Source: Actinokineospora diospyrosa | Lineage (GTDB): Bacteria; Actinomycetota; Actinomycetes; Mycobacteriales; Pseudonocardiaceae | Direction of reading: 5' to 3' | Length of the DNA stretch: 64,000 bases | NCBI RefSeq assembly: GCF_024171925.1 | Contig: NZ_JAMTCO010000024.1 | Coordinates: 1-64,000 of the forward strand | Part shown: one piece after another, positions 17,397 to 25,598 of the stretch | How positions within the stretch are numbered: the first letter of the stretch is position 1 | How the letters are laid out: every line of letters begins with the position of its first letter | Position numbers and translations under genes: made by a program | Notes under the pieces: model-generated | The model's database searches: none | Seen by the model: the letters and a program-made list of their open reading frames with translations, nothing else | What the model was told of the DNA's origin: nothing

Positions 17397-19331
17397 CTAG
17401 GGCCGTTCCCGTGCTTGAGCGGCGACCGTCGCGTCGGTCATCAGTGTTGGGCGCCGCATCCAGGCGCCGTGTGGGCGGGCCAGTAGTGCGTCCAATGGCT
17501 CTGGTTCTCCGAGGTGGAACCCCTGCGCTACCCGCACACCCAGTCGCGAGAGTGCCTCAACCTGCGTGGCCCGCTCGACCCACTCGGCGACCACCGAAAG
17601 CCCAAGCCCCCGCGCGATATCGACGATGCCCTGAACCAGTACCGTGTCCCGGCTGCCGTAGTCGATCCCGTGGATGAACTCGCCATCAATCTTGAGGCCG
17701 GTAATCGGGAGCTGCTTAAGGTGCACGAACGACCCGAAGCCGGAGCCGAAGTCGTCCAGGGTGATCCGGCAGCCGCTGGCTCGTAACTGTTGGGCGAGGC
17801 TGCGGGCGGCGTCCAGGTTGGTCACCGCTGCGGTTTCGGTGATTTCGAAGCCGAGTCGGCCGGGGGCGACGCCTGCTGCGGTCAGGCGGTCGAGGACGAA
17901 GCCGCCGAAGTCCTCGTCTTCGAGGGTGCGGCCGGAGACGTTGACGTTGAAGCGGAGGCCGGGGTAGGGGTGGGCCACCAGGGTTTCGATCGCCTTGTCG
18001 GCCACCCAGCGGTCGATCTCGAAGACCAGGTCACTGCGCTCGGCGGCGAGCAGGAACTCGCCCGGGCCCAGGCGGGGCTCGCGGCCGTCCTCCAGGCGCA
18101 GGAGCAGCTCGTGGCCGATCACCCGGCCGCTGCCCAGTTTGACCATCGGCATCGCGTTGAGCACGAACCCGCCGTGCTTGAGGGCCGCGCGGACCCGTTC
18201 GATCACGGTGACCCGCAGCGCGGTGTCCTTGTAGTGGCCCTGCTCGTACACGGTGACCCGGTTGCGGCCCGCCGCCTTCGACGCGTAGAGCGCCATGTCG
18301 GCGTTGGCCAGGACCTCTTGCCAACCGACGCCGGTGTCGAAGGTGGCGATCCCGACGCTGATGGTGATCCGGCTGGCACCGGCCACCCCGCTCATCGGGA
18401 TCGCGGCGATGGCGTTGCGCAGCCGGTCGGCGACCGCCACGGCCTCGCGCTCGTCGGTGTCGGCGAGCACCGCGGCGAACTCGTCGCCGGAGAGCCTGCC
18501 CAGCACCTGACCCTGCACTCCGCCGAGGCGGTCGCGTAAGAGGGAGGCCAGGGTGCACATGACGCGGTCACCGGTGGGGTGGCCGTGCAGGTCGTTGATG
18601 TCCTTGAAGTGGTCTAAGTCCAGCAGCAGGAACGCGCCGCGCGCGCCTAGCGCCAGCTGCCGCTCCAGCTCCCTGGTCAGCGCGCGCCGGTTGGGCAGCC
18701 CGGTCAACGGGTCCTCGTCGACCATGCGCAGCAGTTCGTCCTGGTGCCCGGCGAGGCCCGCGGCGTCGAGCTCGCGGGCGCGCCAGCGGGACACGTCGGC
18801 GACCCGGTAGAGCAGTTGCCCGTGCTTGGCCTGGGTGCAGCGGATCTCCAGCCAGCGGTGGCCACCGCCGTCGGGCAGCGGGATCGAGACGACGACGTCG
18901 GTGCCGCGCGGGCCGTCCGGCGCGCCTGCCAGCAGGGCGGTCAGCGCGCGGCCCACGCTCTGCTCGGCGGTCAACCCCAGCAACGCGGACATGGCCGGGT
19001 TGACCCAGCCGATGTGACCGCGGTGGTCGGTGAGCGCGAACGCGGTGTCGGTGGTCGCCAGCACGGCCGCGGCGTCCAGGGCGGGGATCGCGGCGGTCGG
19101 GGCGGCACCGTTGGGGACCAGGCTGAGCCGGGTGACACCACCGGGGCCATCAGCCGCGTCGGGAGTCCGGGTGTCACCCGGGTCCGGGGTGGCGGGGGCG
19201 GCCGCTATCGCCTCGGCGTCCGCACCGGTGATGACCGCCGCGTCGGCCGGGACAGCCGGGTCGACCGTCTCGGCCACAGCCTGCTCGGTCACCGGCTGTG
19301 TCGTTGTATCACACTCGGTGTCGCTCATCAC
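17397..19331 (-). CDS. PAS-GGDEF-EAL cyclic-di-GMP signalling protein
   Basis: The 644-residue cytoplasmic protein has an Ala/Pro/Thr-rich N terminus (1-80), a PAS domain (about 85-195), a GGDEF domain (about 205-370) and an EAL domain (about 380-625). The GGDEF signature reads LSGDEF, a variant still found in active cyclases, and a DEDPLTGLPNRRAL block precedes it. The EAL signature reads GHELLLRLED, so EAL is ELL; the downstream EITETA, LDDFGSGFGSF and KIDGEFI blocks are intact. It may make cyclic-di-GMP, break it down, or both. There are no membrane helices. The gene stands alone. Confidence 0.9.
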   Translation of the reverse strand: MMSDTECDTTTQPVTEQAVAETVDPAVPADAAVITGADAEAIAAAPATPDPGDTRTPDAADGPGGVTRLSLVPNGAAPTAAIPALDAAAVLATTDTAFALTDHRGHIGWVNPAMSALLGLTAEQSVGRALTALLAGAPDGPRGTDVVVSIPLPDGGGHRWLEIRCTQAKHGQLLYRVADVSRWRARELDAAGLAGHQDELLRMVDEDPLTGLPNRRALTRELERQLALGARGAFLLLDLDHFKDINDLHGHPTGDRVMCTLASLLRDRLGGVQGQVLGRLSGDEFAAVLADTDEREAVAVADRLRNAIAAIPMSGVAGASRITISVGIATFDTGVGWQEVLANADMALYASKAAGRNRVTVYEQGHYKDTALRVTVIERVRAALKHGGFVLNAMPMVKLGSGRVIGHELLLRLEDGREPRLGPGEFLLAAERSDLVFEIDRWVADKAIETLVAHPYPGLRFNVNVSGRTLEDEDFGGFVLDRLTAAGVAPGRLGFEITETAAVTNLDAARSLAQQLRASGCRITLDDFGSGFGSFVHLKQLPITGLKIDGEFIHGIDYGSRDTVLVQGIVDIARGLGLSVVAEWVERATQVEALSRLGVRVAQGFHLGEPEPLDALLARPHGAWMRRPTLMTDATVAAQARERP

Positions 19332-19391
19332 CCCAACCCCTCACCCGTTCTCGTGGGGACACGAGCACGAAGCGTAGTGGACCGGTGATGT

Positions 19392-19766
19392 TCAGCGCAG
19401 GCGCTCGAGGTCTTTCGCGCCGCGGCGAACGAGCTCGGCGAGTTCGCCCAGCTCAGCGGGGGTGGCGCCGTCCTGGGCCGCGGTGAGCACGTCCTCGGCG
19501 GCGCAGCGCAGCTGGAACAGCCGGTCCTGCAGGTCGGTGAGCTCGGCCGTGGACAGCACCACCGCGTCCTCCGGGAGGCCGCCGCGCTGCACCGCGGTCC
19601 GCCGCTCGTAGGCGCGCTGCCTGCACGACTGGGCGCAGTAGCGGCGCCGTCGACCGGTGCCCGCCTCCTCCGGCAACTGGGCACCGCACCACCCGCAGGG
19701 GTTGGCCCGACCGGGGCGGCGCCGACCGGTCGCGGGCGCGGCCGCGTGCGATGTGGTCGAGGACAT
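19392..19766 (-). CDS. Small zinc-ribbon protein, function unknown
   Basis: This 124-residue protein has a compact N-terminal zinc-finger-like cluster, NPCGWCGAQL followed about 15 residues later by YCAQSCRQRAYERR, giving a CxxC...CxxxC pattern. The rest is helical and acidic with leucine-rich spacing (LQDRLFQLRCAAEDVL), possibly a coiled coil. Similar small proteins are common in actinobacteria and lack an assigned role; nucleic-acid binding is plausible. The start at MSSTT was chosen over an upstream in-frame ATG because the extension looks non-coding and would overlap the divergent GDPD gene's promoter. Confidence 0.65.
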   Translation of the reverse strand: MSSTTSHAAAPATGRRRPGRANPCGWCGAQLPEEAGTGRRRRYCAQSCRQRAYERRTAVQRGGLPEDAVVLSTAELTDLQDRLFQLRCAAEDVLTAAQDGATPAELGELAELVRRGAKDLERLR

Positions 19767-19833
19767 GGCCGGTGACGCTATCCGGACACCCGGGGTGCAC
19801 CGCAGCGCCACGCCGCTGGGGCACACTCGGGGA

Positions 19834-20625
19834 GTGCCAGTGCCACCGACCCGCCACGGGTTCTTCGACGGCCCCCACCCGCGCGCCTTCGTGCACCGCG
19901 GCTGGCACGACGACGACCTCGCAGGCCTGGAGAACTCGCTCGCCGCGTTCCGCCGCGCCGCCGAGGAGGGCTACCGCTACCTGGAGACCGACGTGCACGC
20001 CACCAGCGACGGTGTCGTCGTCGTGCACCACGACAGCACGCTGCAGCGCACCACCGACGCCACCGGCACCGTCGCCGCCCTGCCGTGGCGCGTGATCTCC
20101 CAGGCCAAGATCGGCGGGCGGGAACCGGTCAGCAGGCTGACCGACCTGCTGGAGGAACTGCCCGACGCCCGGGTCAACATCGACGTGAAGTCCGAGGCGG
20201 CGATCGGGCCGGTGCTCGAGGTGCTGCGCGCGACCGGGGCGGCCGACCGGGTGTGCCTGGCGTCGTTCTCCGAGGCCAGGCTCGCCCGCATCCGCAAGCA
20301 GGCCGGGCCGGGCGTGCTCACCTCGATGGGGATGCGCGCGATGGTCGCGTTCTGGGCGGCGCGGCGACTGCCCGCCGCGGTGCTGCGACCCGGCCCCCGG
20401 CCGCTGGTCGCGCAGGTCCCGGTGCGGCACGGGCCGCTGCGGGTGGTGGACGCCGCGCTGGTCGCCGCCGCCAAGCGCCGCGCGGCCGAGGTGCACGTGT
20501 GGACCATCGACGAGCCCGCGCAGATGCGCGACCTGCTCGACCTCGGCGTGGACGGGCTGATGACCGACCGGCCGCGGGTGCTCAAGGACGTCCTCGTCGA
20601 ACTCGGGTTGTGGCAGCGCGCGTGA
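19834..20625 (+). CDS. Glycerophosphodiester phosphodiesterase
   Basis: The 263-residue GDPD-family TIM barrel would hydrolyse glycerophosphodiesters to glycerol-3-phosphate and an alcohol. Catalytic features are HRGWHDD with the following ENSLAAF, ETDVHATSDG, and VVHHDSTLQRTT; the barrel ends with VWTIDEPAQM and GVDGLMTDRP. No signal peptide is present, so it is cytoplasmic. The GTG has CACACT about five bases upstream, suggesting leaderless transcription. It diverges from the zinc-ribbon gene. Confidence 0.88.
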   Translation: MPVPPTRHGFFDGPHPRAFVHRGWHDDDLAGLENSLAAFRRAAEEGYRYLETDVHATSDGVVVVHHDSTLQRTTDATGTVAALPWRVISQAKIGGREPVSRLTDLLEELPDARVNIDVKSEAAIGPVLEVLRATGAADRVCLASFSEARLARIRKQAGPGVLTSMGMRAMVAFWAARRLPAAVLRPGPRPLVAQVPVRHGPLRVVDAALVAAAKRRAAEVHVWTIDEPAQMRDLLDLGVDGLMTDRPRVLKDVLVELGLWQRA

Positions 20626-20722
20626 GGTCTGGACAACCCCGCGCGGTGCGGATCACGCCGAAACGCCCGACATTCACCCGGTGGTGCTCCCGAAACGGGC
20701 ACGGAGCGGGCATTCTTTCCGG

Positions 20723-21487
20723 GTGACCACCCCATCGGCGACAAGCACCACTCGACCAGGCGACAAGGTCGAACTGGTCGACGCGGTCGTGGCGGCCCTC
20801 GAGGACCTCGACGCGGACCCGGGCGCCCCCGGCGCGGGGCCGACCGTGCTCATCGGCGCCGACCCCGCGACCCTGGCCGCGCTGCGCGCCCGCGGCCCGG
20901 TGGTCGTGGTCGGGGTGGACCTGCGGGCCGAGGTCGACGCCCTGCCGCTGCGCTCGGGGACCGCGGCCGCGGTGGTGGCGCTGCACGCCCTGCACGAGGT
21001 CGACGACGTCGACGCGGCGCTGGCCGAGTTCGCCAGGGTCGTCGGCCCCGGCGGCCGGGTGGTCATCTCCGCCAACGCGCTGGCCCACCGCAGGGAGCTG
21101 CGCGGGCTGTGGGCGACCGCGGCCCGCGACTGCGGGGTGGTCGACCCGCCCGCGTTCCTCGACGACGACGAGCGGTTCTCCCTCGACCACGCCGAGGCGT
21201 GGCTGCGCAGGCACCTCACCGACGTCGCACTCACCCCGGTGCGCGGTGCGACGACGCTGGACACCGCGCAGGCGCTGGCGCTGCTGCGGGCGCAGCGACC
21301 CGAGTCGGCCGGGGTCACCTGGGACCTGTTGGCCTCGGTCGTGGAGAGCCGGGTGCGCGACGCGGTCGCCGACCACGGCGGGTTCACGCTGTCCACATTG
21401 ACCGGTGTCGCGACCGGCACCGTGGCGGCCGCCACCACCGCCGAGGCCGTGACCAGCGGTGCGGTGGCCGGGAAAGCCGCCAAGTGA
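20723..21487 (+). CDS. Class I SAM-dependent methyltransferase-like protein
   Basis: The 254-residue protein has the second half of a class I methyltransferase fold: VVVGVDLRAEV, AVVALHALHEVDDVDAAL and FARVVGPGGRVVISAN match the post-I, II and III motifs. The glycine-rich motif I is weak (VLIGADPAT), so activity is uncertain. The C-terminal 80 residues are helical and alanine-rich. GTG 20723 has CATTCT as a likely -10 about seven bases upstream. No neighbouring substrate clue is available. Confidence 0.6.
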   Translation: MTTPSATSTTRPGDKVELVDAVVAALEDLDADPGAPGAGPTVLIGADPATLAALRARGPVVVVGVDLRAEVDALPLRSGTAAAVVALHALHEVDDVDAALAEFARVVGPGGRVVISANALAHRRELRGLWATAARDCGVVDPPAFLDDDERFSLDHAEAWLRRHLTDVALTPVRGATTLDTAQALALLRAQRPESAGVTWDLLASVVESRVRDAVADHGGFTLSTLTGVATGTVAAATTAEAVTSGAVAGKAAK

Positions 21488-21594
21488 CTGTTTGGACTCG
21501 ACAGGTCCGCCGACCGGTCCCGGCCAGTACGCTCCCGGCTGCGTGATCGGCGTTACCCCCACTGCAGTTCCCCCGCACGGAGGCGGCCTTGAGC

Positions 21595-23010
21595 ATGGTG
21601 GACGACAGCCCGACGGCCAGGAAGCGGGAGCAGCGGGGCTGGTGCTGGTACGACTGGGCGAACTCGGTGTTCCCCACGTCGGTCACCACCGTGTTCGGCT
21701 CGCTCTACCTCACCGAGATCGCCGCCACCGCCGCGATGGCCGACACCGCCCGCAACGGGCCCAACCCGTGCCCCGCTGACGGCAACGGCAACACCGACAA
21801 GCTGCGCGACTGCGACATCAGCCTGCTCGGCCTGGACTTCCCGGCGGGCTCCCTGTGGGGCTACCTGCTCTCGATCGCGACCGTGATCCAGGTGCTGGTC
21901 GTGCCGCTGATGGGCGCGATCGCCGACCGCTCGAGCAACAAGAAGCCGATGATGGCCGCCTTCGCCTTCGGCGGTTCGCTGGCCACGATCGCGATGTCGC
22001 TGGTCAGCGGCTCCAACTGGGGGCTGGGGGTGGTGCTGTTCATCCTCGGCAACATCGGCTACGGAACCTCGGTGGTGATCTACTACTCGTTCCTGCCGGA
22101 GATCGCCACGGCCGACGAGCGCGACGGGCTGTCCTCGCGCGGGTGGGCGTTCGGCTACCTGGGCAGCGGGCTGGCGCTGGCGATCCAGCTGGTCATCTAC
22201 CTGTTCCGCGACAGCATCGGCATCACGGCGGGCAACGCCGCGCAGATCGCGTTCGTGCTCTCGGGCATCTGGTGGGCGCTGTTCACCCTGATCCCGCTGC
22301 GGCGGCTGCGCGGGCACCACGAGCGGCCGCAGGGCACCGCGGCCGAGGGCGCCCGGGGCTCGGTGCTGACCGCCGGGTTCCGCGAGTTGCGGACCACGCT
22401 GCGCGAGGCGCGGGCGTACCCGCTGACGCTGGCGTTCCTGGGCACGTACCTGATCTACACCGACGGCATCGCGACCGTCGCCAACGTCTCCGCCCAGTAC
22501 GGCCGCGAGGAGCTCAAGTTCGAGGCCGACGTGCTGATCACCACGATCCTGATCGTGCAGTTCGTGGCGTTCTTCGGCGGGGTGCTGCACGGCCTGCTCG
22601 CCCGCCGGGTCGGCGCCAAGAAGACGATCATGGCCAGCCTGGCGGTGTGGGTGGTGGTGATCGGCTTCGCCTACTTCGTGCAGGCGGGTCAGGCGCTGCA
22701 GTTCTACCTGCTCGCGGGCGGTATCGGCCTGGTGCTCGGCGGCACGAACGCGCTGTCGAGGTCGTTGTTCAGCCAGCTGGTGCCCGCGGGCAAGGAGGCC
22801 CAGTACTTCTCGGTGTACGAGATGGGCGAGCGGGCCACGTCGTGGCTGGGGCCGCTGCTGTTCGCGGTGATGGCCAGCACCACCGGGTCCTACCGGTACG
22901 CGATCATCTCGCTCGTGGTGTTCTTCGTGATCGGGCTGGTGCTGATGTACTTCGTCCCGGTCCGCAGGGCCATCCGGGCGGCGGGCAACCCCGAGCCCGC
23001 CCTGCTGTAG
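21595..23010 (+). CDS. MFS transporter, UMF1 (Atg22-like) family
   Basis: The 471-residue membrane protein has about twelve helices and the characteristic UMF1/Atg22 start, GWCWYDWANSVFPTSV, where WxWYDWANS marks the family. The loop GAIADRSSNKKP after helix 2 matches the MFS signature. The transported substrate is unknown in bacteria. GGAGG lies ten bases before the ATG; a TTG six bases earlier is an alternative. The tdk gene follows after 26 bases. Confidence 0.85.
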   Translation: MVDDSPTARKREQRGWCWYDWANSVFPTSVTTVFGSLYLTEIAATAAMADTARNGPNPCPADGNGNTDKLRDCDISLLGLDFPAGSLWGYLLSIATVIQVLVVPLMGAIADRSSNKKPMMAAFAFGGSLATIAMSLVSGSNWGLGVVLFILGNIGYGTSVVIYYSFLPEIATADERDGLSSRGWAFGYLGSGLALAIQLVIYLFRDSIGITAGNAAQIAFVLSGIWWALFTLIPLRRLRGHHERPQGTAAEGARGSVLTAGFRELRTTLREARAYPLTLAFLGTYLIYTDGIATVANVSAQYGREELKFEADVLITTILIVQFVAFFGGVLHGLLARRVGAKKTIMASLAVWVVVIGFAYFVQAGQALQFYLLAGGIGLVLGGTNALSRSLFSQLVPAGKEAQYFSVYEMGERATSWLGPLLFAVMASTTGSYRYAIISLVVFFVIGLVLMYFVPVRRAIRAAGNPEPALL

Positions 23011-23036
23011 CCGCCCGTGCTCTAGGGTTGCGGCCC

Positions 23037-23807
23037 GTGCAGCCCGACTCCACTGATCCCCAGCCCGAACCGGCGGGCGCGCTGTCGGCGGTCCCCGCCG
23101 CCGGTGCCCGCCGCGCCACCCCGGTCTCCGGTCACCTGCGGTTCTACTACGGGCCGATGGACTGCGGGAAGTCCACGCTGGCCCTGCAGGTCGACCACAA
23201 CCACGCCAGGCAGGGGCGGGTGGGGCTGCTGCTGGTGCGGATGGACCGCTCCGGCCGCCCGCAGATCAGCAGCCGGATCGGCATCACCCGGCCCGCGCTG
23301 GAGGTGGGCGCCGAGGTGGACGTGCGGGAGCTGGTGCGGTCGCGGTGGGCGCGCGGGGAGCGGGTGGACTACCTGATCGTCGACGAGGCGCAGTTCCTCA
23401 CCGCCGCCCAGGTCGACCAGTTGGCCGAGTTGGCCGACGACTCGCAGGTCGACGTGTACTGCTTCGGGATCGCCACCGATTTCCAGGGCAGGCTCTTCCC
23501 GGGGGCGGCGAGGTTGGTCGAGTTGGCCGACGAGCTGCGCCCGGTGCAGGTGGACGTGCTGTGCTGGTGCGGGCAGGCGGCCAGGTTCAACGCCAGGGTC
23601 GTCGGTGGCCGGGTGGTCCGCGAGGGCGACACGGTGCTGGTGGCCGACACGGAGACCGCCCGAGGGGCGACGGAGGGTGACGATGACGTCAGTGGCTCGG
23701 GAACCGTAGGGGCTACGGTCCGTTATCGGGTGCTCTGCAGGCGCCACTTCCGCCTCGGGGACCTCGGGACCACCGCCGATGTGCAAGGGCAACTCGCGTT
23801 CGCCTGA
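23037..23807 (+). CDS. tdk: Thymidine kinase
   Basis: The 256-residue type II thymidine kinase phosphorylates thymidine in the salvage pathway. It shows the P-loop GPMDCGKST (39-47), the VDEAQF segment with the catalytic Glu near 117, a lasso region, and a structural zinc site from CWCG and CRRH. About 30 extra N-terminal residues rich in Pro and Ala precede the P-loop. A TAGGGT box lies about eight bases before the GTG, again pointing to a leaderless mRNA. The same frame is open far upstream through the MFS gene, but that part is its shadow. Confidence 0.9.
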   Translation: MQPDSTDPQPEPAGALSAVPAAGARRATPVSGHLRFYYGPMDCGKSTLALQVDHNHARQGRVGLLLVRMDRSGRPQISSRIGITRPALEVGAEVDVRELVRSRWARGERVDYLIVDEAQFLTAAQVDQLAELADDSQVDVYCFGIATDFQGRLFPGAARLVELADELRPVQVDVLCWCGQAARFNARVVGGRVVREGDTVLVADTETARGATEGDDDVSGSGTVGATVRYRVLCRRHFRLGDLGTTADVQGQLAFA

Positions 23808-23963
23808 TCGGCCCCGGTGTGGATAGCATCCCCCGAGTGGGTGAGATGTCGACGTCGTTCCGCCGATCGCGCGTCACAATCCCGGAGACGTGGCATCTCT
23901 TAGGAGGATGCTGTTGTTGACGGGTGAAGCATGTCACCCTGAGCGATCGCGGCGGGCGGAACG

Positions 23964-23989
23964 GGAATCATTTTCTCGATCCACTCGTT
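23964..23989 (+). promoter_or_regulatory. SigR/SigH-type (disulfide stress) promoter of rbpA
   Basis: GGAAT at 23964-23968 is followed by exactly 18 bases and then GTT at 23987-23989. GGAAT-N18-GTT is the consensus for the actinobacterial thiol-stress sigma factor SigR/SigH, and rbpA is a known SigR target in Streptomyces. It lies 57 bases upstream of the rbpA ATG. Confidence 0.75.
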
Positions 23990-24046
23990 GCTCTGGGTAA
24001 GCAACACCCTGGCCCGTCCCGGCGGGCCCAGTGAAAGGACACCGCT

Positions 24047-24391
24047 ATGGCCGACCGTGTTCTCCGTGGTAGCAGGCTAGGTGCGGTCAGCTACGAGACT
24101 GACCGCAACCACGACCTGGCCCCCCGTCGTACGGTCCGGTACGCGTGCCCGAAGGGTCACGACTTCGAGGTGCCGTTCAGCGACGACGCCGAAGTCCCCT
24201 CGGTCTGGGAGTGCCGCCTGCACGGCGCCGAGTCCAAGATGATCGACGGGTCGGACCCGGAGCCCAAGAAGATCAAGCCCCCGCGCACCCACTGGGACAT
24301 GCTCCTCGAGCGGCGCACGATCGCGGAGCTGGAGGACCTGCTCACCGAGCGCCTCACCGAACTGCGCGGTCGCCGCAGCCGCACCGCCTGA
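24047..24391 (+). CDS. rbpA: RNA polymerase-binding protein RbpA
   Basis: The 114-residue actinobacterial transcription factor binds RNA polymerase and the principal sigma factor and stabilises open complexes. The core zinc-binding-like domain is seen as YACPKGHDFEVPF with WECRLHG, followed by the basic linker PEPKKIKPPRTHWDMLLERR and the sigma-interacting C-terminal helix. Length is normal. A SigR-type promoter lies upstream and a hairpin terminator downstream, so it is a single-gene unit. Confidence 0.95.
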   Translation: MADRVLRGSRLGAVSYETDRNHDLAPRRTVRYACPKGHDFEVPFSDDAEVPSVWECRLHGAESKMIDGSDPEPKKIKPPRTHWDMLLERRTIAELEDLLTERLTELRGRRSRTA

Positions 24392-24406
24392 CGACCACCC
24401 GAATCG

Positions 24407-24439
24407 ACGGCCGCCCGGAACCCCCAGCCGGGCGGCCGT
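24407..24439 (+). terminator. rbpA terminator hairpin
   Basis: ACGGCCGCCCGG (24407-24418) pairs perfectly with CCGGGCGGCCGT (24428-24439) around a nine-base loop, 15 bases after the rbpA stop; CTTCTC follows. Confidence 0.85.
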
Positions 24440-24545
24440 CTTCTCGCGCGCGCCGACCGACCGCGACGTCCTGTCGGTGTCGGTCGGCATGATGTACCCC
24501 GGGATCCCGGCCGGTCGAGGCCGGGCGGTTGTGGGGGAGGGCGCC

Positions 24546-25145
24546 ATGCCGGTGCCGGGGATCGTCGAGCTGCGCCGCTACACCGCGCACCCAGGACGGC
24601 GCGACGAGCTGGTCGAGCTGTTCGAGCGCGAGTTCGTCGACTCGCAGGCCGAGGTGGGGATGCCGATCCTGGGCACCTTCCGCCAACCGTCCCAACCGGA
24701 CGCGTTCATCTGGGTGCGCTCGTTCCCCGACCTGGCGAGCCGGGCGCCGTCGTTGACCGCGTTCTACTCCGGCCCGGTCTGGGCCGAGCACCGCACCGCG
24801 GCCAACGCCACCATGGCCGACTTCCACGACGTCCACCTGCTGTGCCCGGTGCGCGGGCAGTTCCCGCCGCCGCGCGACGAGCCGGGTGTGGTGCGGATCA
24901 GCGTCCACCACTTCGCGGGCCCGGCCGACGAGCACGCCGACCACAGCCCGGACCCGCTGGTGCTGGCCACCCACCCCGGTCCGAACGAGTTCCCCGCGCT
25001 GCCGGTCCGCGAGGGCGAGCACGTCCTGGTGACCATCTCCCTGGACCCCGCCATCCCGCCCACCCCCGACGCCTGGGCGCGGCTGGCGGTCCGGGAACCG
25101 GAGCACCTGCTGCTCGAGCCGACCGCGACATCCCGGCTGCGGTAG
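24546..25145 (+). CDS. NIPSNAP-family protein
   Basis: The 199-residue protein opens with VELRRYTAHPGRRDELVELF, the hallmark of NIPSNAP-like ferredoxin-fold dimeric alpha-beta barrel proteins, and continues with WVRSFPDLASRA. The second half may be a repeat of the same fold. Members often have no known substrate. GGGAGG precedes the ATG; the frame is open for 23 more codons upstream. It is separated from the DGPF gene by 65 bases. Confidence 0.75.
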   Translation: MPVPGIVELRRYTAHPGRRDELVELFEREFVDSQAEVGMPILGTFRQPSQPDAFIWVRSFPDLASRAPSLTAFYSGPVWAEHRTAANATMADFHDVHLLCPVRGQFPPPRDEPGVVRISVHHFAGPADEHADHSPDPLVLATHPGPNEFPALPVREGEHVLVTISLDPAIPPTPDAWARLAVREPEHLLLEPTATSRLR

Positions 25146-25210
25146 GTGTAGAGAACCCGGCCGCGGCTCCGTCATGGGGGCGACAACGGCCGCGAAGAAC
25201 CGGAGCACCG

Positions 25211-25579
25211 ATGAAGTACCTCCTGATCATGCAGATCAACAACGCCATCCTCGACGCGCTCACCGAGCAGGAGCGGGAGGTCGTGATGAGCGGCCACCAG
25301 GCGTTCATCAAGACCATCCAGGAGTCCGGCGAGATGGTCAGCACGCACGCCCTCGGCGACCCGGGCACCAGCGTCACCGTGTCCAGCCGCGGCGGCGAGA
25401 CCGTGGTGACCGACGGGCCGTTCGTGGAGGCCAAGGAGTACATGGGCGGCTACTACCTGGTCGACTGCGAGAGCAAGGAGCGCGCCGTCGAGCTGGCCCG
25501 GATGATCCCGGACGCGCGGGTCGAGGGGCTCGCGGTCGAGGTGCGGCCGGTGATGTTCTCCAGCGGCTCCGACATGTGA
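25211..25579 (+). CDS. YCII-related (DGPF) domain protein
   Basis: The 122-residue protein starts MKYLLIMQINN and carries the DGPFVEAKEYMGGYYLVDC signature of YCII/DGPF proteins, ferredoxin-like small proteins. They are genomically linked to ECF42 sigma factors, and one follows here after 19 bases. The pair probably forms an operon in which the DGPF protein is a target or partner of the sigma factor. Confidence 0.88.
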   Translation: MKYLLIMQINNAILDALTEQEREVVMSGHQAFIKTIQESGEMVSTHALGDPGTSVTVSSRGGETVVTDGPFVEAKEYMGGYYLVDCESKERAVELARMIPDARVEGLAVEVRPVMFSSGSDM

Positions 25580-25598
25580 GCCCCGGGCGCCGGATCCG

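Noticed and set aside
21855..23036. Long N-terminal extension of thymidine kinase
   Set aside because: It overlaps the MFS gene in another frame and is Arg/Gly-rich; the GTG at 23037 with a TAGGGT box is the natural start.
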